Notes: a model not told the origin generated them from the sequence alone. A DNA stretch of 56,742 nucleotides from an uncultured Clostridia bacterium (GCA_947630115.1 CANRGG010000009.1:1-56742), one strand, 5' to 3'. Counted from the first letter of the stretch, positions 1 to 8,704 are shown. Numbers and translations are program-made.

Positions 1-1
1 A

Positions 2-400
2 TACAGTTCGGACAGCCAATCGGAGCAGTCCATAGAGGGACAACTTCGCGTATGTGAGGACTATGCAAAGGCGCACGACATTCTCATACTCGACACCTAC
101 ATAGACCGCGCCATGACGGGAACGAACGACAATCGCCCCGACTTCCAACGTATGATAAAGGACAGCGCACGACGGGAATGGACGTACATTCTCGTTTACA
201 AATTAGACCGCTTCTCCCGTAACAAGTATGAAACGGCTATCCACAAGAAAACTTTGCGCGACAACGGCGTGAAACTTCTCTCCGCAATGGAAAACATTCC
301 CGACACCCCCGAAGGTATCATACTCGAAAGTTTACTTGAAGGGTTTGAGCGTCCAAATGGACACAAAAATCTAAATTTAAGAATTAAAGTAAAGAGGTGA
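2..400 (+). pseudogene. Serine recombinase, N-terminal fragment (enters from left edge)
   Basis: The reading frame is open from the window edge. It encodes part of a resolvase/invertase catalytic domain: a SEQSIEGQL segment, then DRAMTGTNDNRPDFQRMI and YKLDRFSRNKYE, as in large serine recombinases. After LLEGF (about base 345) the expected continuation of the catalytic domain is lost. The frame runs through unrelated, AT-richer sequence (ERPNGHKNLN...) to a stop at 398-400. No zinc-ribbon or coiled-coil region follows. I therefore read it as the 5' part of a recombinase gene cut by deletion or insertion. The true N-terminus and catalytic Ser lie upstream of the window. Confidence is high for the family and moderate for its being broken. 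Confidence 0.75.
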
Positions 401-564
401 TCAGACGCTATACAGATACCGAAAAAACCGCAGGCGTAATACCTGAAAAGGTTCTAACAGTGTTAGGGTTAAATTCGCAAGGGGACAAGACGTTACAGTT
501 ATATACTTGCTTTGGCAACGGGTTTCAGTGGTATAATGATTTGATGGAATTAAGCGAGAACTGA
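397..564 (+). CDS. Small ORF of unknown function (55 aa), possible gene remnant
   Basis: A GTG-initiated frame (GTG 397-399) overlaps the end of the recombinase fragment. It encodes a 55-residue product containing PEKVLTVLGLN and CFGNGFQWYNDLMEL. The composition (W, F, Y, few repeats) looks protein-like. I do not recognise a family, and there is no convincing independent ribosome-binding site. It could be the C-terminal remnant of a longer gene carried by the same eroded element. Confidence 0.3.
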   Translation: MIRRYTDTEKTAGVIPEKVLTVLGLNSQGDKTLQLYTCFGNGFQWYNDLMELSEN

Positions 565-594
565 GTATAAAGATAGAAAAAACCGCTGGGCGGA

Positions 595-714
595 GTGAAT
601 GCTTCCTCGGCGGATATTTTTTATGAAATTCTTGATGAAAATTCCGCCCCGCTTGATTTTTATGTCGATTTCTGGTATAATCACAGCGAAAACAAGAATT
701 GGGCGGAGAAGTGA
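595..714 (+). CDS. Possible C-terminal gene remnant (39 codons)
   Basis: A frame opened by GTG 595-597 reads through SSADIFYEILDENSAP and DFYVDFWYNHSENKNW to a stop at 712-714. The residue mix resembles a real protein end. There is no strong Shine-Dalgarno, and upstream of the GTG the frame is closed. It lies between the recombinase fragment and the lipoprotein gene, in an area that looks like eroded accessory DNA. Function unknown. Confidence 0.2.
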   Translation: MNASSADIFYEILDENSAPLDFYVDFWYNHSENKNWAEK

Positions 715-757
715 GAAAATTTCCGTTTTGTAACGTTATATAGGTAGGAGGTGTTTT

Positions 758-1225
758 ATGAAGAAATTGCAAATATTCTTAACCGCATTGTCTCTTTTAT
801 GCTTTTCGCTTTCCCTTTCCGCGTGTGACCGCTCCGTACATGACAGGATCGGTGACGAATGGAAAGATCAAACCGGCGCAAAAGAAGAAGTAACGCTCAA
901 ATCCGTACATGACAGGATTGGCGATGAATGGAAAGATCAAACCGGCGCAAAAGAAGAAGTAACGGTCAAATGCTACGGTGAATTTGGGGACGTTCATGTT
1001 GTCCTGCTGATCTGCGGCGATGCGCCCGCAGTAGAGGGCGAAGAAAGGGTCGACGGCGTGGATTTTCATTATAATTATGACGCATTCCGCCTTACCGTTT
1101 GGCAGGCCGAGAAATTTTATTCGCTGCAAGAGGGATTCGAGCGTGGGATCTTGACGCATGAAAATCTTGTAACGGTGCGGGAAAATCATAAAGCAGAATA
1201 TGACTTTATGTATGAACAACCATGA
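758..1225 (+). CDS. Small lipoprotein with internal tandem duplication
   Basis: A 155-aa product starts with a lipoprotein signal peptide: MKK, a hydrophobic stretch, then a lipobox ending SLSAC at about residue 23, so it should be anchored outside the membrane. A strong Shine-Dalgarno (AGGAGGTG, 746-753) precedes the ATG. Directly after the lipid-modified Cys, a 23-residue unit (SVHDRIGDEWKDQTGAKEEV plus three residues) occurs twice in tandem. The rest (CYGEFGDVHVVLLICGDAP... to ...EYDFMYEQP) is a small acidic domain I cannot assign to a family. The signal peptide and RBS make this a confident gene. Its neighbours are mobile-element debris on the left and an Fe-S membrane protein on the right. 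Confidence 0.8.
   Translation: MKKLQIFLTALSLLCFSLSLSACDRSVHDRIGDEWKDQTGAKEEVTLKSVHDRIGDEWKDQTGAKEEVTVKCYGEFGDVHVVLLICGDAPAVEGEERVDGVDFHYNYDAFRLTVWQAEKFYSLQEGFERGILTHENLVTVRENHKAEYDFMYEQP
833..970 (+). repeat. 69-bp in-frame tandem duplication
   Basis: Two head-to-tail copies, 833-901 and 902-970, are nearly identical (differences such as GGATCGGTGAC versus GGATTGGCGAT and CTC versus GTC). Each encodes 23 residues. The few changes are mostly silent, pointing to a recent duplication under protein-level constraint. Confidence 0.9.
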
Positions 1226-1274
1226 ACTCAATTTATCATAATTGTCGCGGGACAGAAGGGAACGGAGGCGTTCG

Positions 1275-2093
1275 GTGAAAAAATTTCTCTTGCCGCTGGC
1301 GATCCTGGCGATCTTTTTGACCGTCGCGGTCGTCCTTTGGCTGACAAAAGACAATCTCTTTTACTTATTCAATTTCGGCTATATCGGCGTCTCCATTGCT
1401 CTCGGGCTTTTTCTCTATATCGGAAAATTTTCATACGCGCGCCGGGTAACGCAGCTCTTGATCGGCTGCTATATGCTGATCTATCTCGGGCTGATCTGCA
1501 ACGAAAATATGCAGATCGAGGGATTTTGGTACTATTTATTTACGGGCGTTTTCGAAGCGGCGACGATCCATTATGCCGTCGCAAAGATCTTCGGTCCGTT
1601 GATTTTCGGAAGAGGCTGGTGCGGCTATGCGTGCTGGACCGCAATGGTTCTGGACTTTCTCCCCTATAAACAGCCCCAAAAGCCGCGGAAAAAACTGGGT
1701 TGGATCCGGCTGGTCACTTTCGCGCTGTCGCTGGTTTTCGTCGCCGCGCTGTTTCTGGCCCATGTCGGGAATTGGGAAAAGATCATGTTTTGGTCCTTTC
1801 TCATCGGGAATTTGCTGTACTATGCCGTCGGGATCCTTCTTGCCTTCTGTTTCCGGGATAACCGGGCCTTTTGCAAATATGTCTGTCCCGTCACGGTGTT
1901 TCTGAAGCCCATGAGCTATTTTTCTTTGCTGCGGATCAAATGCGACAAAAATCAATGCGTTTCCTGCGGCAAATGCAAACAGGTTTGTCCGATGGATGTC
2001 GATATCACCGACAATTCCAGAAAGCGCGCGAACGGAACGGAGTGTATCCTCTGCCTCGAATGCGTCAAGAATTGTCCCAAAAAAGCTCTATAA
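1275..2093 (+). CDS. Membrane-bound 4Fe-4S ferredoxin-type protein (NapH/YccM-like)
   Basis: The 272-aa protein has about five hydrophobic segments and then a C-terminal dicluster ferredoxin domain. Its first cluster motif is CVSCGKCKQVCP and its second is CILCLECVKNCP. Between the membrane helices lie GRGWCGYACWTAM and RAFCKYVCPVTVF, the paired Cys motifs of the NapH/CcoG/RnfB-neighbour class of electron-transfer membrane proteins. It should pass electrons between a quinol or flavin partner and an unknown cytoplasmic acceptor. An upstream TTG at 1242 is in frame, but the GTG at 1275 follows GGAGG (1264-1268) at ideal spacing and begins a normal MKKFLLPLAILAIF helix, so I chose 1275. The partner is not visible in the neighbouring genes. 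Confidence 0.85.
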   Translation: MKKFLLPLAILAIFLTVAVVLWLTKDNLFYLFNFGYIGVSIALGLFLYIGKFSYARRVTQLLIGCYMLIYLGLICNENMQIEGFWYYLFTGVFEAATIHYAVAKIFGPLIFGRGWCGYACWTAMVLDFLPYKQPQKPRKKLGWIRLVTFALSLVFVAALFLAHVGNWEKIMFWSFLIGNLLYYAVGILLAFCFRDNRAFCKYVCPVTVFLKPMSYFSLLRIKCDKNQCVSCGKCKQVCPMDVDITDNSRKRANGTECILCLECVKNCPKKAL

Positions 2094-2151
2094 CCCTCTG
2101 TTTTCGAAGATCGCTTAACAAAGTTGCGAAGTTTTGTCTCGCTCTGTGCGG

Positions 2152-2180
2152 TTGCGAGCGGGACAAAAAAGCGCTATACT
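2152..2180 (+). promoter_or_regulatory. Sigma-A type promoter of the XRE gene
   Basis: TTGCGA (2152-2157) and TATACT (2175-2180) are separated by 17 bases. The start codon of the XRE regulator follows about 30 bases downstream. Confidence 0.6.
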
Positions 2181-2210
2181 ATATTTACAAGCCAAACGGA
2201 GAAGTTTTGT

Positions 2211-2606
2211 ATGAAAATCGGCGCCAAGATCAGGGAATTGAGAAATGCAAAAGGGATGACGCAGGAAGAACTTGCCGACAAACTGAACGTTTCCGTTCAG
2301 ACCGTCTCCCGATGGGAAAACGGCGTAAATTGCCCCGATATTTCCATGCTGCCCGTGCTTGCCGAATATTTTCATACCACTACCGACAATTTACTCGGCT
2401 TGGAAAGAAGAAGCAGGATGAAACTTTTGAAAACGGTGGAAACTTTTGAATGCGAAACGGAGCGGGAGGCGCAAGAGGCGGTGGAGAAATTCCGGCGCGA
2501 AAATTTCCCGGTCCTGAAAGATTTCAAGATCAAAAAGGCGGACGCAAAAGTGATTCTCGAAGTGACGAAAGAATTCAACATGGACCCCCATGAGATGAAA
2601 TTCTGA
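2211..2606 (+). CDS. XRE-family transcriptional regulator
   Basis: The 131-aa protein begins with a Cro/C1-type helix-turn-helix (IRELRNAKGMTQEELADKLN then VSVQTVSRWENG), followed by the usual PDISMLPVLAEYFHTTTDNLLG tail. The second half (about residues 65-131) is a charged alpha/beta segment, possibly sensory. I chose ATG 2211 because it starts the canonical MKIGAKIRELR and follows GGAG. A longer frame from 2124 would begin before the promoter. The target is unknown. It is convergent with glnA and shares a terminator with it. Confidence 0.85.
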   Translation: MKIGAKIRELRNAKGMTQEELADKLNVSVQTVSRWENGVNCPDISMLPVLAEYFHTTTDNLLGLERRSRMKLLKTVETFECETEREAQEAVEKFRRENFPVLKDFKIKKADAKVILEVTKEFNMDPHEMKF

Positions 2607-2613
2607 ACCCCAT

Positions 2614-2650
2614 CAAAAAAGCGGTTGCAAAGAACGCAACCGCCTATTTT
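2614..2650. terminator. Bidirectional intrinsic terminator between XRE gene and glnA
   Basis: The stem GCGGTTGC (2621-2628) pairs perfectly with GCAACCGC (2636-2643). It is flanked by an A-run on the left and a T-run on the right, so it can stop transcription from either side. Confidence 0.85.
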
Positions 2651-2675
2651 TTTCTGTTTTTCTTCTGTTTACGGA

Positions 2676-4106
2676 TCAAAGATCGTAATAAAGCTCGAAC
2701 TCGACGGGCGTCGGGATCTTGCTGATCCGGTCAAGCTCCTTGCGCTTCTTGTCGATCCAGATCTCGATGAGCCGCTTGGGGAACACGCCGCCCTTCGTGA
2801 GATATTCATGGTCCTTTTCAAGCGCACAGAGTGCCTCGTCCAGCGAAGCGGGCAGATGTTTGATCTTCTTCTTGTCCTTTTCGCTCAGATCGAAGAGGTT
2901 GAAGTCGAAGGGCCCCCAGCCGTTCTTTCTCGGGTCGATCTTGTTCAGAACGCCGTCCATGCCCGCCATCAAAATCGCGGCATAGGCGTAATACGGATTG
3001 CAGGTCGCATCGGGATTGCGCAGCTCGAAACGCTTCTTGTCAGGCGATTTCGCATATGCGGGGATCCGGATGACCGAGCTGCGGTTCGCCGTCGCATAGC
3101 CGATCGTGACGGGCGCCTCGAACCCGGGCACGAGCCGTTTATAGGAGTTCGTCGAGGGATTGGTGAAGGCGCAAAGGCTCGCCGCGTGTTTCAAAAGTCC
3201 ACCCATGAAGTAGTGTGCGGTCTCGGAAAGCTGCGAATAGCCCTTCGCGTCGTAAAAGACGGGCTTGCCGTTCTTCAAAAGCAGCATATGCACATGCATG
3301 CCGTTGCCCGCCTCGCCGAAGATGGGCTTGGGCATAAAGGTCGCCGTCATGCCCTCTGCGATCGCCTGGTTTTTGACGATGTATTTGACGATCATGGTGT
3401 TGTCCGCCATCTTGGTGAGATCGTCGAGCTCGACCTCGATCTCCACCTGTCCGGGGCCGCCCACTTCATGATGATGATATTTGACCTTGACGCCCCACTC
3501 TTCGAGCATCATGCACATGCGGCTTCTGATATCGTAGGTGACATCCTGCGGTTTGCAGGCGTGATAGCCGCCTTTGTGCGGGGTGTGGTAGCCGGAATTC
3601 TGCGCCTCGTCGTCGCCGCTGTTCCAATCCGCTTCCCACGCGTCGAGATGGAACATTGCTCTGTCGGGCTTATTTTCGAACGCGACATGATCGAAAAGGT
3701 GGAACTCGAACTCGGGCCCGATGATCATGCGGTCGGCAATGCCCGTCGATTTCATATATTCCTCGGCGGCAAGCGTGACGTTACGGGGATATTGATCAAA
3801 GCGGCTGTTCTCGGCGTCGATCACCCGCACATCGCCCGACATGGTGAGCGTCGGGATCTCGGCGAAGGGGTCGAGGACCGCCGATTCGAGAATGGGAATA
3901 AAGACCATATCGCTCTTTTCGACGGGCGCAAAGCCGTAGTTGGAGCCGTCAAAGCCGATGCCGTACTTCATGGTGTCCTCGTTGAAACGCGAGACGGGGA
4001 TCGAAAGATGATGCCATCTGCCGTCGATGTCGATCATTTTGAAGTCGATCATTCGGATCGACTTTTCCTTGCAAAAATCCAAAACTTCCTTCACGGTCTG
4101 AAACAT
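2676..4106 (-). CDS. glnA: Glutamine synthetase, type I
   Basis: This 476-aa enzyme condenses ammonia and glutamate to glutamine with ATP. The beta-grasp domain carries GIGFDGSNYGFAPVEKSDM. The catalytic domain shows GPEFEFHLFD, the H-loop GNGMHVHMLLLKNG, NPSTNSYKRLVPGFEAPV and NRSSVIRIP with the Arg-rich ATP site. The position that is the adenylylated Tyr in enterobacterial GS (NLYDL) reads NLFDL here. Covalent regulation by GlnE is therefore not possible at this site, as in other Firmicutes. GAGGAG precedes the start at about 12 bases. It is a single-gene unit with its own promoter and terminator. Confidence 0.97.
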   Translation of the reverse strand: MFQTVKEVLDFCKEKSIRMIDFKMIDIDGRWHHLSIPVSRFNEDTMKYGIGFDGSNYGFAPVEKSDMVFIPILESAVLDPFAEIPTLTMSGDVRVIDAENSRFDQYPRNVTLAAEEYMKSTGIADRMIIGPEFEFHLFDHVAFENKPDRAMFHLDAWEADWNSGDDEAQNSGYHTPHKGGYHACKPQDVTYDIRSRMCMMLEEWGVKVKYHHHEVGGPGQVEIEVELDDLTKMADNTMIVKYIVKNQAIAEGMTATFMPKPIFGEAGNGMHVHMLLLKNGKPVFYDAKGYSQLSETAHYFMGGLLKHAASLCAFTNPSTNSYKRLVPGFEAPVTIGYATANRSSVIRIPAYAKSPDKKRFELRNPDATCNPYYAYAAILMAGMDGVLNKIDPRKNGWGPFDFNLFDLSEKDKKKIKHLPASLDEALCALEKDHEYLTKGGVFPKRLIEIWIDKKRKELDRISKIPTPVEFELYYDL

Positions 4107-4144
4107 GATTATGTCAATCTCCTCTTGTTTTTAGTGACAGGACA

Positions 4145-4173
4145 ATTATAACACACGGAAATTTTTCCGTCAA
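4145..4173 (-). promoter_or_regulatory. glnA promoter
   Basis: Read on the minus strand, TTGACG (4173-4168) and TATAAT (4150-4145) have a 17-base spacer. The predicted leader is only about 30 bases and shows no riboswitch-like structure. Confidence 0.75.
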
Positions 4174-4303
4174 TTGTTTTGCACAAAGTTTCGTTTGAAA
4201 CGAACAAAAATTCAAAAAAACGTACAGGCAGGACAGGCAACAAAAAGAAACAGCGCAGAACGCGGGCATAGAAAGTTCAGGCATGACGCGCGGCATGGAA
4301 AAA

Positions 4304-4324
4304 GGCGGCGCAAAACGCGCCGCC
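4304..4324 (-). terminator. Terminator of the first Cys-repeat lipoprotein gene
   Basis: GGCGGCGC and GCGCCGCC form an 8-bp stem with a 5-base loop, followed on the minus strand by TTTTTCC. Confidence 0.75.
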
Positions 4325-4350
4325 TCTTCAGTCTTTGAAAATCAACAAGT

Positions 4351-6537
4351 TTACGCAAACAGTTCCTTTCTTTCGGGAAGAACGACGGGCGGAAGGCTGC
4401 CCACCTTCTCCTCTTCGTCACCAGAAGAAGCTTTATCGGCGATCTTCGTAAATCTGCCGGGAAGATTGCGTCTCAAAAGGTCGTAACCGTTCTCCTCGTA
4501 GCTCGGCAAAACGTCTGCGACGCAGAACCCGTCGTCGATGACGACCTGCGTCGGCGCGCCGATCTTGCCGGTGTTTTCGATGTTTTTATTGAACTTTCTC
4601 GAAACGTCCAATGCGCAGTAGAACCATTCGGGATACTTATACGGGCCCTTCTCATCGTAGATCCCCTTGGCGGTGCTCACGCTCGCGTCGTCACGGTTCA
4701 GGCAGATGACCGCAATGTCGTCCTCATGCTCGTTTGCAAATCTCACAAACTCGGGCGCCGCCGCCTGGCACCACGTGCAGCCGTAGTAGTAGACGTCGAG
4801 AATGACGAGTTTCTTTTCCTTCAAGAGACTGCTGAGGGTGATAATGTTGTTATCGACCGTCGTCACATAGAAATCGGGAAGGATCGCGCCCTGGAAAATG
4901 CCGCCCTTCTTGCCGTCCACGCTGACATCGTTCTTGGAGGGAAGTCTCGTGTCGGACATTTTCGACGTCAACGCGATGGAAAGGGACGCGGAGAGCGTCT
5001 GGTTCTGGCCGTCTTTCAGTTCCTGACCGTCCATATCGATCGGGTCGGTCGCCTTCGTGGTTTTCGAGTATTCGCTGTCGTTCGACTGCACGCCCTTGCC
5101 GTCCTTATCGGGCTCGATCCGCACAAAGCTGTCCTTCTTCAGATCGTAAGACGTTTCATAGATGTATCCGTCAGGGATATCGCCGAGCGTGACCTTGTAA
5201 TCGTCGATGGGAAGCTCGATCTCGAGATGGGGCTCCATTTCCTCGTTGCTCCTCCAACCGCCGAGGCTGTCGACCATGACGTAATTCCGCTGCGAGATCA
5301 GATTGCCGCGGAACACAAAGTCGCCGTTCGTCTTGGTGATGGTGATCTCCGTCGTATAGTAGACGGGATAGCTCCAATCCTTCTCCTCGATAAGTTTGCC
5401 TTTTTGGTTAATGTATTTTACGCCTTTGTTGTCATATTTGATATGATTTTCGCCGTTTTCATCGGTGTAGTAGACAGCATAGCCTTCGGTTTCCGTGTGG
5501 GTCCGATGCAGCGCGCCGTTTTCATCCGCATGCCAGGTGATGATCCGTCTGCCGTTCGTCTTGCCGACGACGATCCGGTAAATGCCCTTCTTTGCCGATT
5601 TTCCCAGCGCGGGAATGGTGCGCTCGCAGGTAGTCTTGCAAACCGAACAGGTACCTTCCTCTTTCCCTTCTGCGGTTTCCGTCGCGGCCGATTTTACCGT
5701 GAAGGTATAGTCATGTCCGAGCGCGGGAACGGTCTCCGTTTCGCTCACGCCGCAGCCTGCGACCTGGCAGGTGTGCGATCTTTTTCCTTCCTTGGTGCAA
5801 GTGGGCTCTTCGTCCATGTGCCAATCGCCCCAATCATGTCCGAGCGGCGTCGTATGAGCCGATTCCTTCGTACCGCAGACAGAGCAGGTGTGCGACGATT
5901 CGCCGCCCTCCGTGCAGGTCGCGTCCGTCCAAGCCGACCAATCGCCCCACTTGTGGCCGACTGCCGCCACGTCCTGTTCGTCAACAGTATGGCAGACGGT
6001 GCATTCGCGCGTTCTGTGTCCGCCCGTATTGCAGTTTGCCTCTCCGGTCGTCCAGGTCCACTCCGTCCAGGAATGTCCTTTGGCCGAGGTCTTTCTCGTC
6101 TCGGTCTCCTCCGGGTTGTTCTTGCAGTACATGATCTGCTCGCCGCCCTCGGTGCAGGTCGCTTCCTTCGTCACTTCCTTCACCGCCCAGTCATGTCCGG
6201 TTGCCGGGATCTTTTTGGGGTTGGTGTGCGAAGGATCGTTCTTGCAGGTCTGGACGATCTCGCCGTCCTCCGTGCAAGTTGCAGGCTTCGTGATCTTTCC
6301 CTCGTCCCAATCGTGTCCGAGCGCCGGCATGATCGTATAGGGATCCTCCGCGCCGCAGATCGTGCATGTTCGAATATGTTTGCCCTGCGTTTCGCAAGTC
6401 GGCTCCGTGATCACGGTATATTCGCCCCATTCATGTTCCGTATGCGCCGTGTTCTCTCCGCAGCCGGCGGCAAAGCAAACGCAGAGCGCGATCACCGACA
6501 GCAAGAGCGGCAAGAGAAGATAAAGTTTCTTTCTCAT
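4351..6537 (-). CDS. Lipoprotein with Cys-rich repeats and thioredoxin-like C-terminal domain
   Basis: The 728-aa product has a signal peptide and lipobox (FAAGC, Cys near residue 26). Residues about 30-320 hold some seven copies of a 40-50 residue module with the pattern P-T-C...G...C..C/D...T.PALGHDW. Each copy has two or three Cys and a closing GH-(D/S/K)-W, like small metal- or disulfide-stabilised knots. A beta-rich middle region follows. Residues about 575-710 are a TlpA/peroxiredoxin-like thioredoxin fold: GAILPDFYVTTVD, then YYYGCTWCQAAAPEF with an intact CxxC, then IGAPTQVVIDDGF carrying the conserved cis-Pro. It may act as an extracytoplasmic thiol oxidoreductase. A strong RBS (GAAGGAGGT) precedes the ATG. 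It lies directly downstream of a paralogue and is probably co-transcribed with it. Confidence 0.85.
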   Translation of the reverse strand: MRKKLYLLLPLLLSVIALCVCFAAGCGENTAHTEHEWGEYTVITEPTCETQGKHIRTCTICGAEDPYTIMPALGHDWDEGKITKPATCTEDGEIVQTCKNDPSHTNPKKIPATGHDWAVKEVTKEATCTEGGEQIMYCKNNPEETETRKTSAKGHSWTEWTWTTGEANCNTGGHRTRECTVCHTVDEQDVAAVGHKWGDWSAWTDATCTEGGESSHTCSVCGTKESAHTTPLGHDWGDWHMDEEPTCTKEGKRSHTCQVAGCGVSETETVPALGHDYTFTVKSAATETAEGKEEGTCSVCKTTCERTIPALGKSAKKGIYRIVVGKTNGRRIITWHADENGALHRTHTETEGYAVYYTDENGENHIKYDNKGVKYINQKGKLIEEKDWSYPVYYTTEITITKTNGDFVFRGNLISQRNYVMVDSLGGWRSNEEMEPHLEIELPIDDYKVTLGDIPDGYIYETSYDLKKDSFVRIEPDKDGKGVQSNDSEYSKTTKATDPIDMDGQELKDGQNQTLSASLSIALTSKMSDTRLPSKNDVSVDGKKGGIFQGAILPDFYVTTVDNNIITLSSLLKEKKLVILDVYYYGCTWCQAAAPEFVRFANEHEDDIAVICLNRDDASVSTAKGIYDEKGPYKYPEWFYCALDVSRKFNKNIENTGKIGAPTQVVIDDGFCVADVLPSYEENGYDLLRRNLPGRFTKIADKASSGDEEEKVGSLPPVVLPERKELFA

Positions 6538-6595
6538 AAATTGACCTCCTTCAGTTTTTATTTATCTCCGTTATCGTCAAATAACGGTCCGTACC

Positions 6596-8704
6596 TTACT
6601 CCGAAAGGGCGGGCAGAAACGACTGAACGTTTCCCTCGGCGCCGCTCTCCGCGCCTCCCGTTTCGCCTCCCGTCTCGCCCTCATTTCCGCCTTCCTCCGG
6701 ATTCTGATCGGGATTTTCAGGATTTTCCGGGTTTTCAGGATTTTCAGGATTTTCCGGGTTTTCAGGATCCTCGGATTCTTCCGGCGTCTTTTCGGGGAAA
6801 TCGGGAGCTTCCTCCTCATAATTGCGGTTCATTCCGTTTTCGAGGTTCTTGAAGATATTCTTCCAGCTGTCCTCCCAGTAGGTCGAGTTGATATAGGAGA
6901 CCAGATCCGCGACGTAGAAGCCGTTGTCGATGATGATCCACTGTCCGGCTTCCGTCGGCTTGTCTTTGGTATGTTCGGCGTTCATAAAGATCTTGGAGTT
7001 GAAATCCTGGACAAAGTAGAACCAATCAGGGAAATCGAACTCTTCGATCGCCTTCTTGCACTCCTCGGCCGTCTCGCTGGTGATATCGAGCACGACAACG
7101 GAGATCTCGTCCTTGAATTTCTCCGCAAAGAGCTTGAGCTCGTTCGCGCTTGCCACGCAGTCCTCGCTCTCGGGGCTGAACAGATACAGCAAAACGACAT
7201 CCTTATCTCCCAGCGCCTCTTTCAGGGTGAACACCTTATCATCTCGAATGTCCGTCATGGAGAAGTTGGGAGCAACCGCGCCGTCGTAGAGCCCGCCTTG
7301 GCTGGAAGTCGGGTTCGTCTGATCCGGAGGCGGCAGCCTTCCGTCCTTCGCGTCCGATTTGAGCACGATCGTGAGCGACGCGGAGAGCGTCTTGTCCTTG
7401 ATCTCGGATTTCGTGCTCGTATCAAACCTCTTGTCGTCCGTCACCGTTCCGTCGGGCGAGACGAGTTTGAACGAGTCCTGCTTCATTTCGTAATCTGCTT
7501 TATAGTTGAACCCTTCGGGCGGACGCGAGAACGAAACTTTGTAATCTCCCTTGGGGAGCAGCACGTCGTATCGCGGGAAGACCTCCTCCTGCCAAACGGA
7601 TCCGTGGACGAGCGCGTTCTTGGTAATCACAGGCTCTCCGCCCGCGACAAGTTTGCCCTGAGAATCATAGATATAGATCATCAACGTCTGAGTCCCGTTC
7701 CGGAGATATCTGCCGTTCATGCTCGTGACCGAAACTCTGTAAACGACGCATTCGCTCAGTTTTGCGGTCTCCCACTCCTGCTTTTCACCGCAGTCGGGGC
7801 ATTCCGCACTTTGTTTACCTTTTTCAGTCTCCGTGGCGGCTTTTTCGACGGTGATCTTCCAATTGTGTCCGTACGGGAGCACGTCCTCTTCGGCGGTCGC
7901 GCCGCATTCGGTGCAGGTGTGCTTCTGTTTGCCCGGCGTCGTGCAGGTCGCCGCCGTGACGACCTCCCAAGCGCCGTAATTGTGCCCGAGTGCGCCGACG
8001 GTCTCACTGATCTTTGAGCCGCAATTTGCGCAGCTGCGGGTCCTGTGCCCGTTTTCGGTGCAAGTGACGGGCTTGTCGTAATCCCACTCCGACCAAGCAT
8101 GTCCGAGTTTATCCACTTCGCGCGTCTCCGGCTCGATGTCACATCTTCGGCAGCTTCTGTGCTGGGAGCCGCCGGTCGTGCAAGTGGGCGCATTGCCCTC
8201 ATCGCCGATCCACTCCGTCCAGTCGTGACCGAGTTTGTCGACCTCCTCGCGCTTGACCTGGCCGCAGCCCTCCCGTTCGCAGATATAGCTCATATAACCG
8301 CCGGTCGTGCAGGTGGGCTCGATCTCGTAGCCGTTTTCTTTCCAAATGTGTTTGAGCGCCGGGATATCTCTCGGCCTTGTATGCGAGGGATCCCTCCGGC
8401 AGGTCTCGACGATCTTCCCGGGGATATCGCAGGTGGGATCCTGCGTTTGGACCCCCTGGCCCCAGTCATGCCCGAGCGCGGGCGCGGTGGAAATTTCCGA
8501 CGCCAAATCGCAGATCTTGCAGACGCGATAGCGCTTGCCGGTCTCGTCGCAGGTGGGCTCTTGCCCTTCCACATAGATCCAATCCCCCCAGGAGTGCTTG
8601 GTGTGTTCCGGTTTTTCCCTTTCTTCTCCGCAGCCGACGAGCCCCAGAACCGCCGCCAGGGCGCAAAGAACCGAAAGAAGCAGGATTTTCCCGTGTTTCA
8701 ACAT
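6596..8704 (-). CDS. Paralogous Cys-repeat lipoprotein with degenerate thioredoxin fold
   Basis: The 702-aa lipoprotein (lipobox LGLVGC) has the same architecture as its downstream neighbour. About seven Cys-rich modules end in LGHDW, LGHAW or YGHNW. A beta-rich middle follows (DVLLPKGDYKVSFSRPPEGF is similar in both), then a TlpA-like domain (GAVAPNFSMTDIRDDKVF). At the redox site the first Cys is lost: YLFSPESEDCVASANEL stands where the neighbour has CTWC, so it should not form the usual active disulfide. After the fold comes a low-complexity tail of repeated Glu-Asn-Pro (12-base and 9-base repeats around 6705-6775) and a Gly/Glu-rich end. The start follows GAGGAGGT. A hairpin (CCGTTAT/ATAACGG, 6568-6587) lies between the two genes without a T-run, so read-through is likely. 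Confidence 0.85.
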   Translation of the reverse strand: MLKHGKILLLSVLCALAAVLGLVGCGEEREKPEHTKHSWGDWIYVEGQEPTCDETGKRYRVCKICDLASEISTAPALGHDWGQGVQTQDPTCDIPGKIVETCRRDPSHTRPRDIPALKHIWKENGYEIEPTCTTGGYMSYICEREGCGQVKREEVDKLGHDWTEWIGDEGNAPTCTTGGSQHRSCRRCDIEPETREVDKLGHAWSEWDYDKPVTCTENGHRTRSCANCGSKISETVGALGHNYGAWEVVTAATCTTPGKQKHTCTECGATAEEDVLPYGHNWKITVEKAATETEKGKQSAECPDCGEKQEWETAKLSECVVYRVSVTSMNGRYLRNGTQTLMIYIYDSQGKLVAGGEPVITKNALVHGSVWQEEVFPRYDVLLPKGDYKVSFSRPPEGFNYKADYEMKQDSFKLVSPDGTVTDDKRFDTSTKSEIKDKTLSASLTIVLKSDAKDGRLPPPDQTNPTSSQGGLYDGAVAPNFSMTDIRDDKVFTLKEALGDKDVVLLYLFSPESEDCVASANELKLFAEKFKDEISVVVLDITSETAEECKKAIEEFDFPDWFYFVQDFNSKIFMNAEHTKDKPTEAGQWIIIDNGFYVADLVSYINSTYWEDSWKNIFKNLENGMNRNYEEEAPDFPEKTPEESEDPENPENPENPENPENPENPDQNPEEGGNEGETGGETGGAESGAEGNVQSFLPALSE

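Noticed and set aside
1242-1274. TTG at 1242 as start of the Fe-S membrane protein
   Set aside because: It has no Shine-Dalgarno and adds an Arg-rich stretch. GTG 1275 follows GGAGG at ideal spacing and begins the membrane helix.
4107-4144. Riboswitch or T-box in the glnA leader
   Set aside because: The predicted leader is only about 30 bases and shows no conserved structure.
2625-4151. Long plus-strand open frame of 508 codons
   Set aside because: It lies antisense to glnA in GC-rich sequence, has no family resemblance and no RBS. Other long antisense frames (for example 4726-6852, 26742-29099, 37680-39527) are rejected for the same reason.
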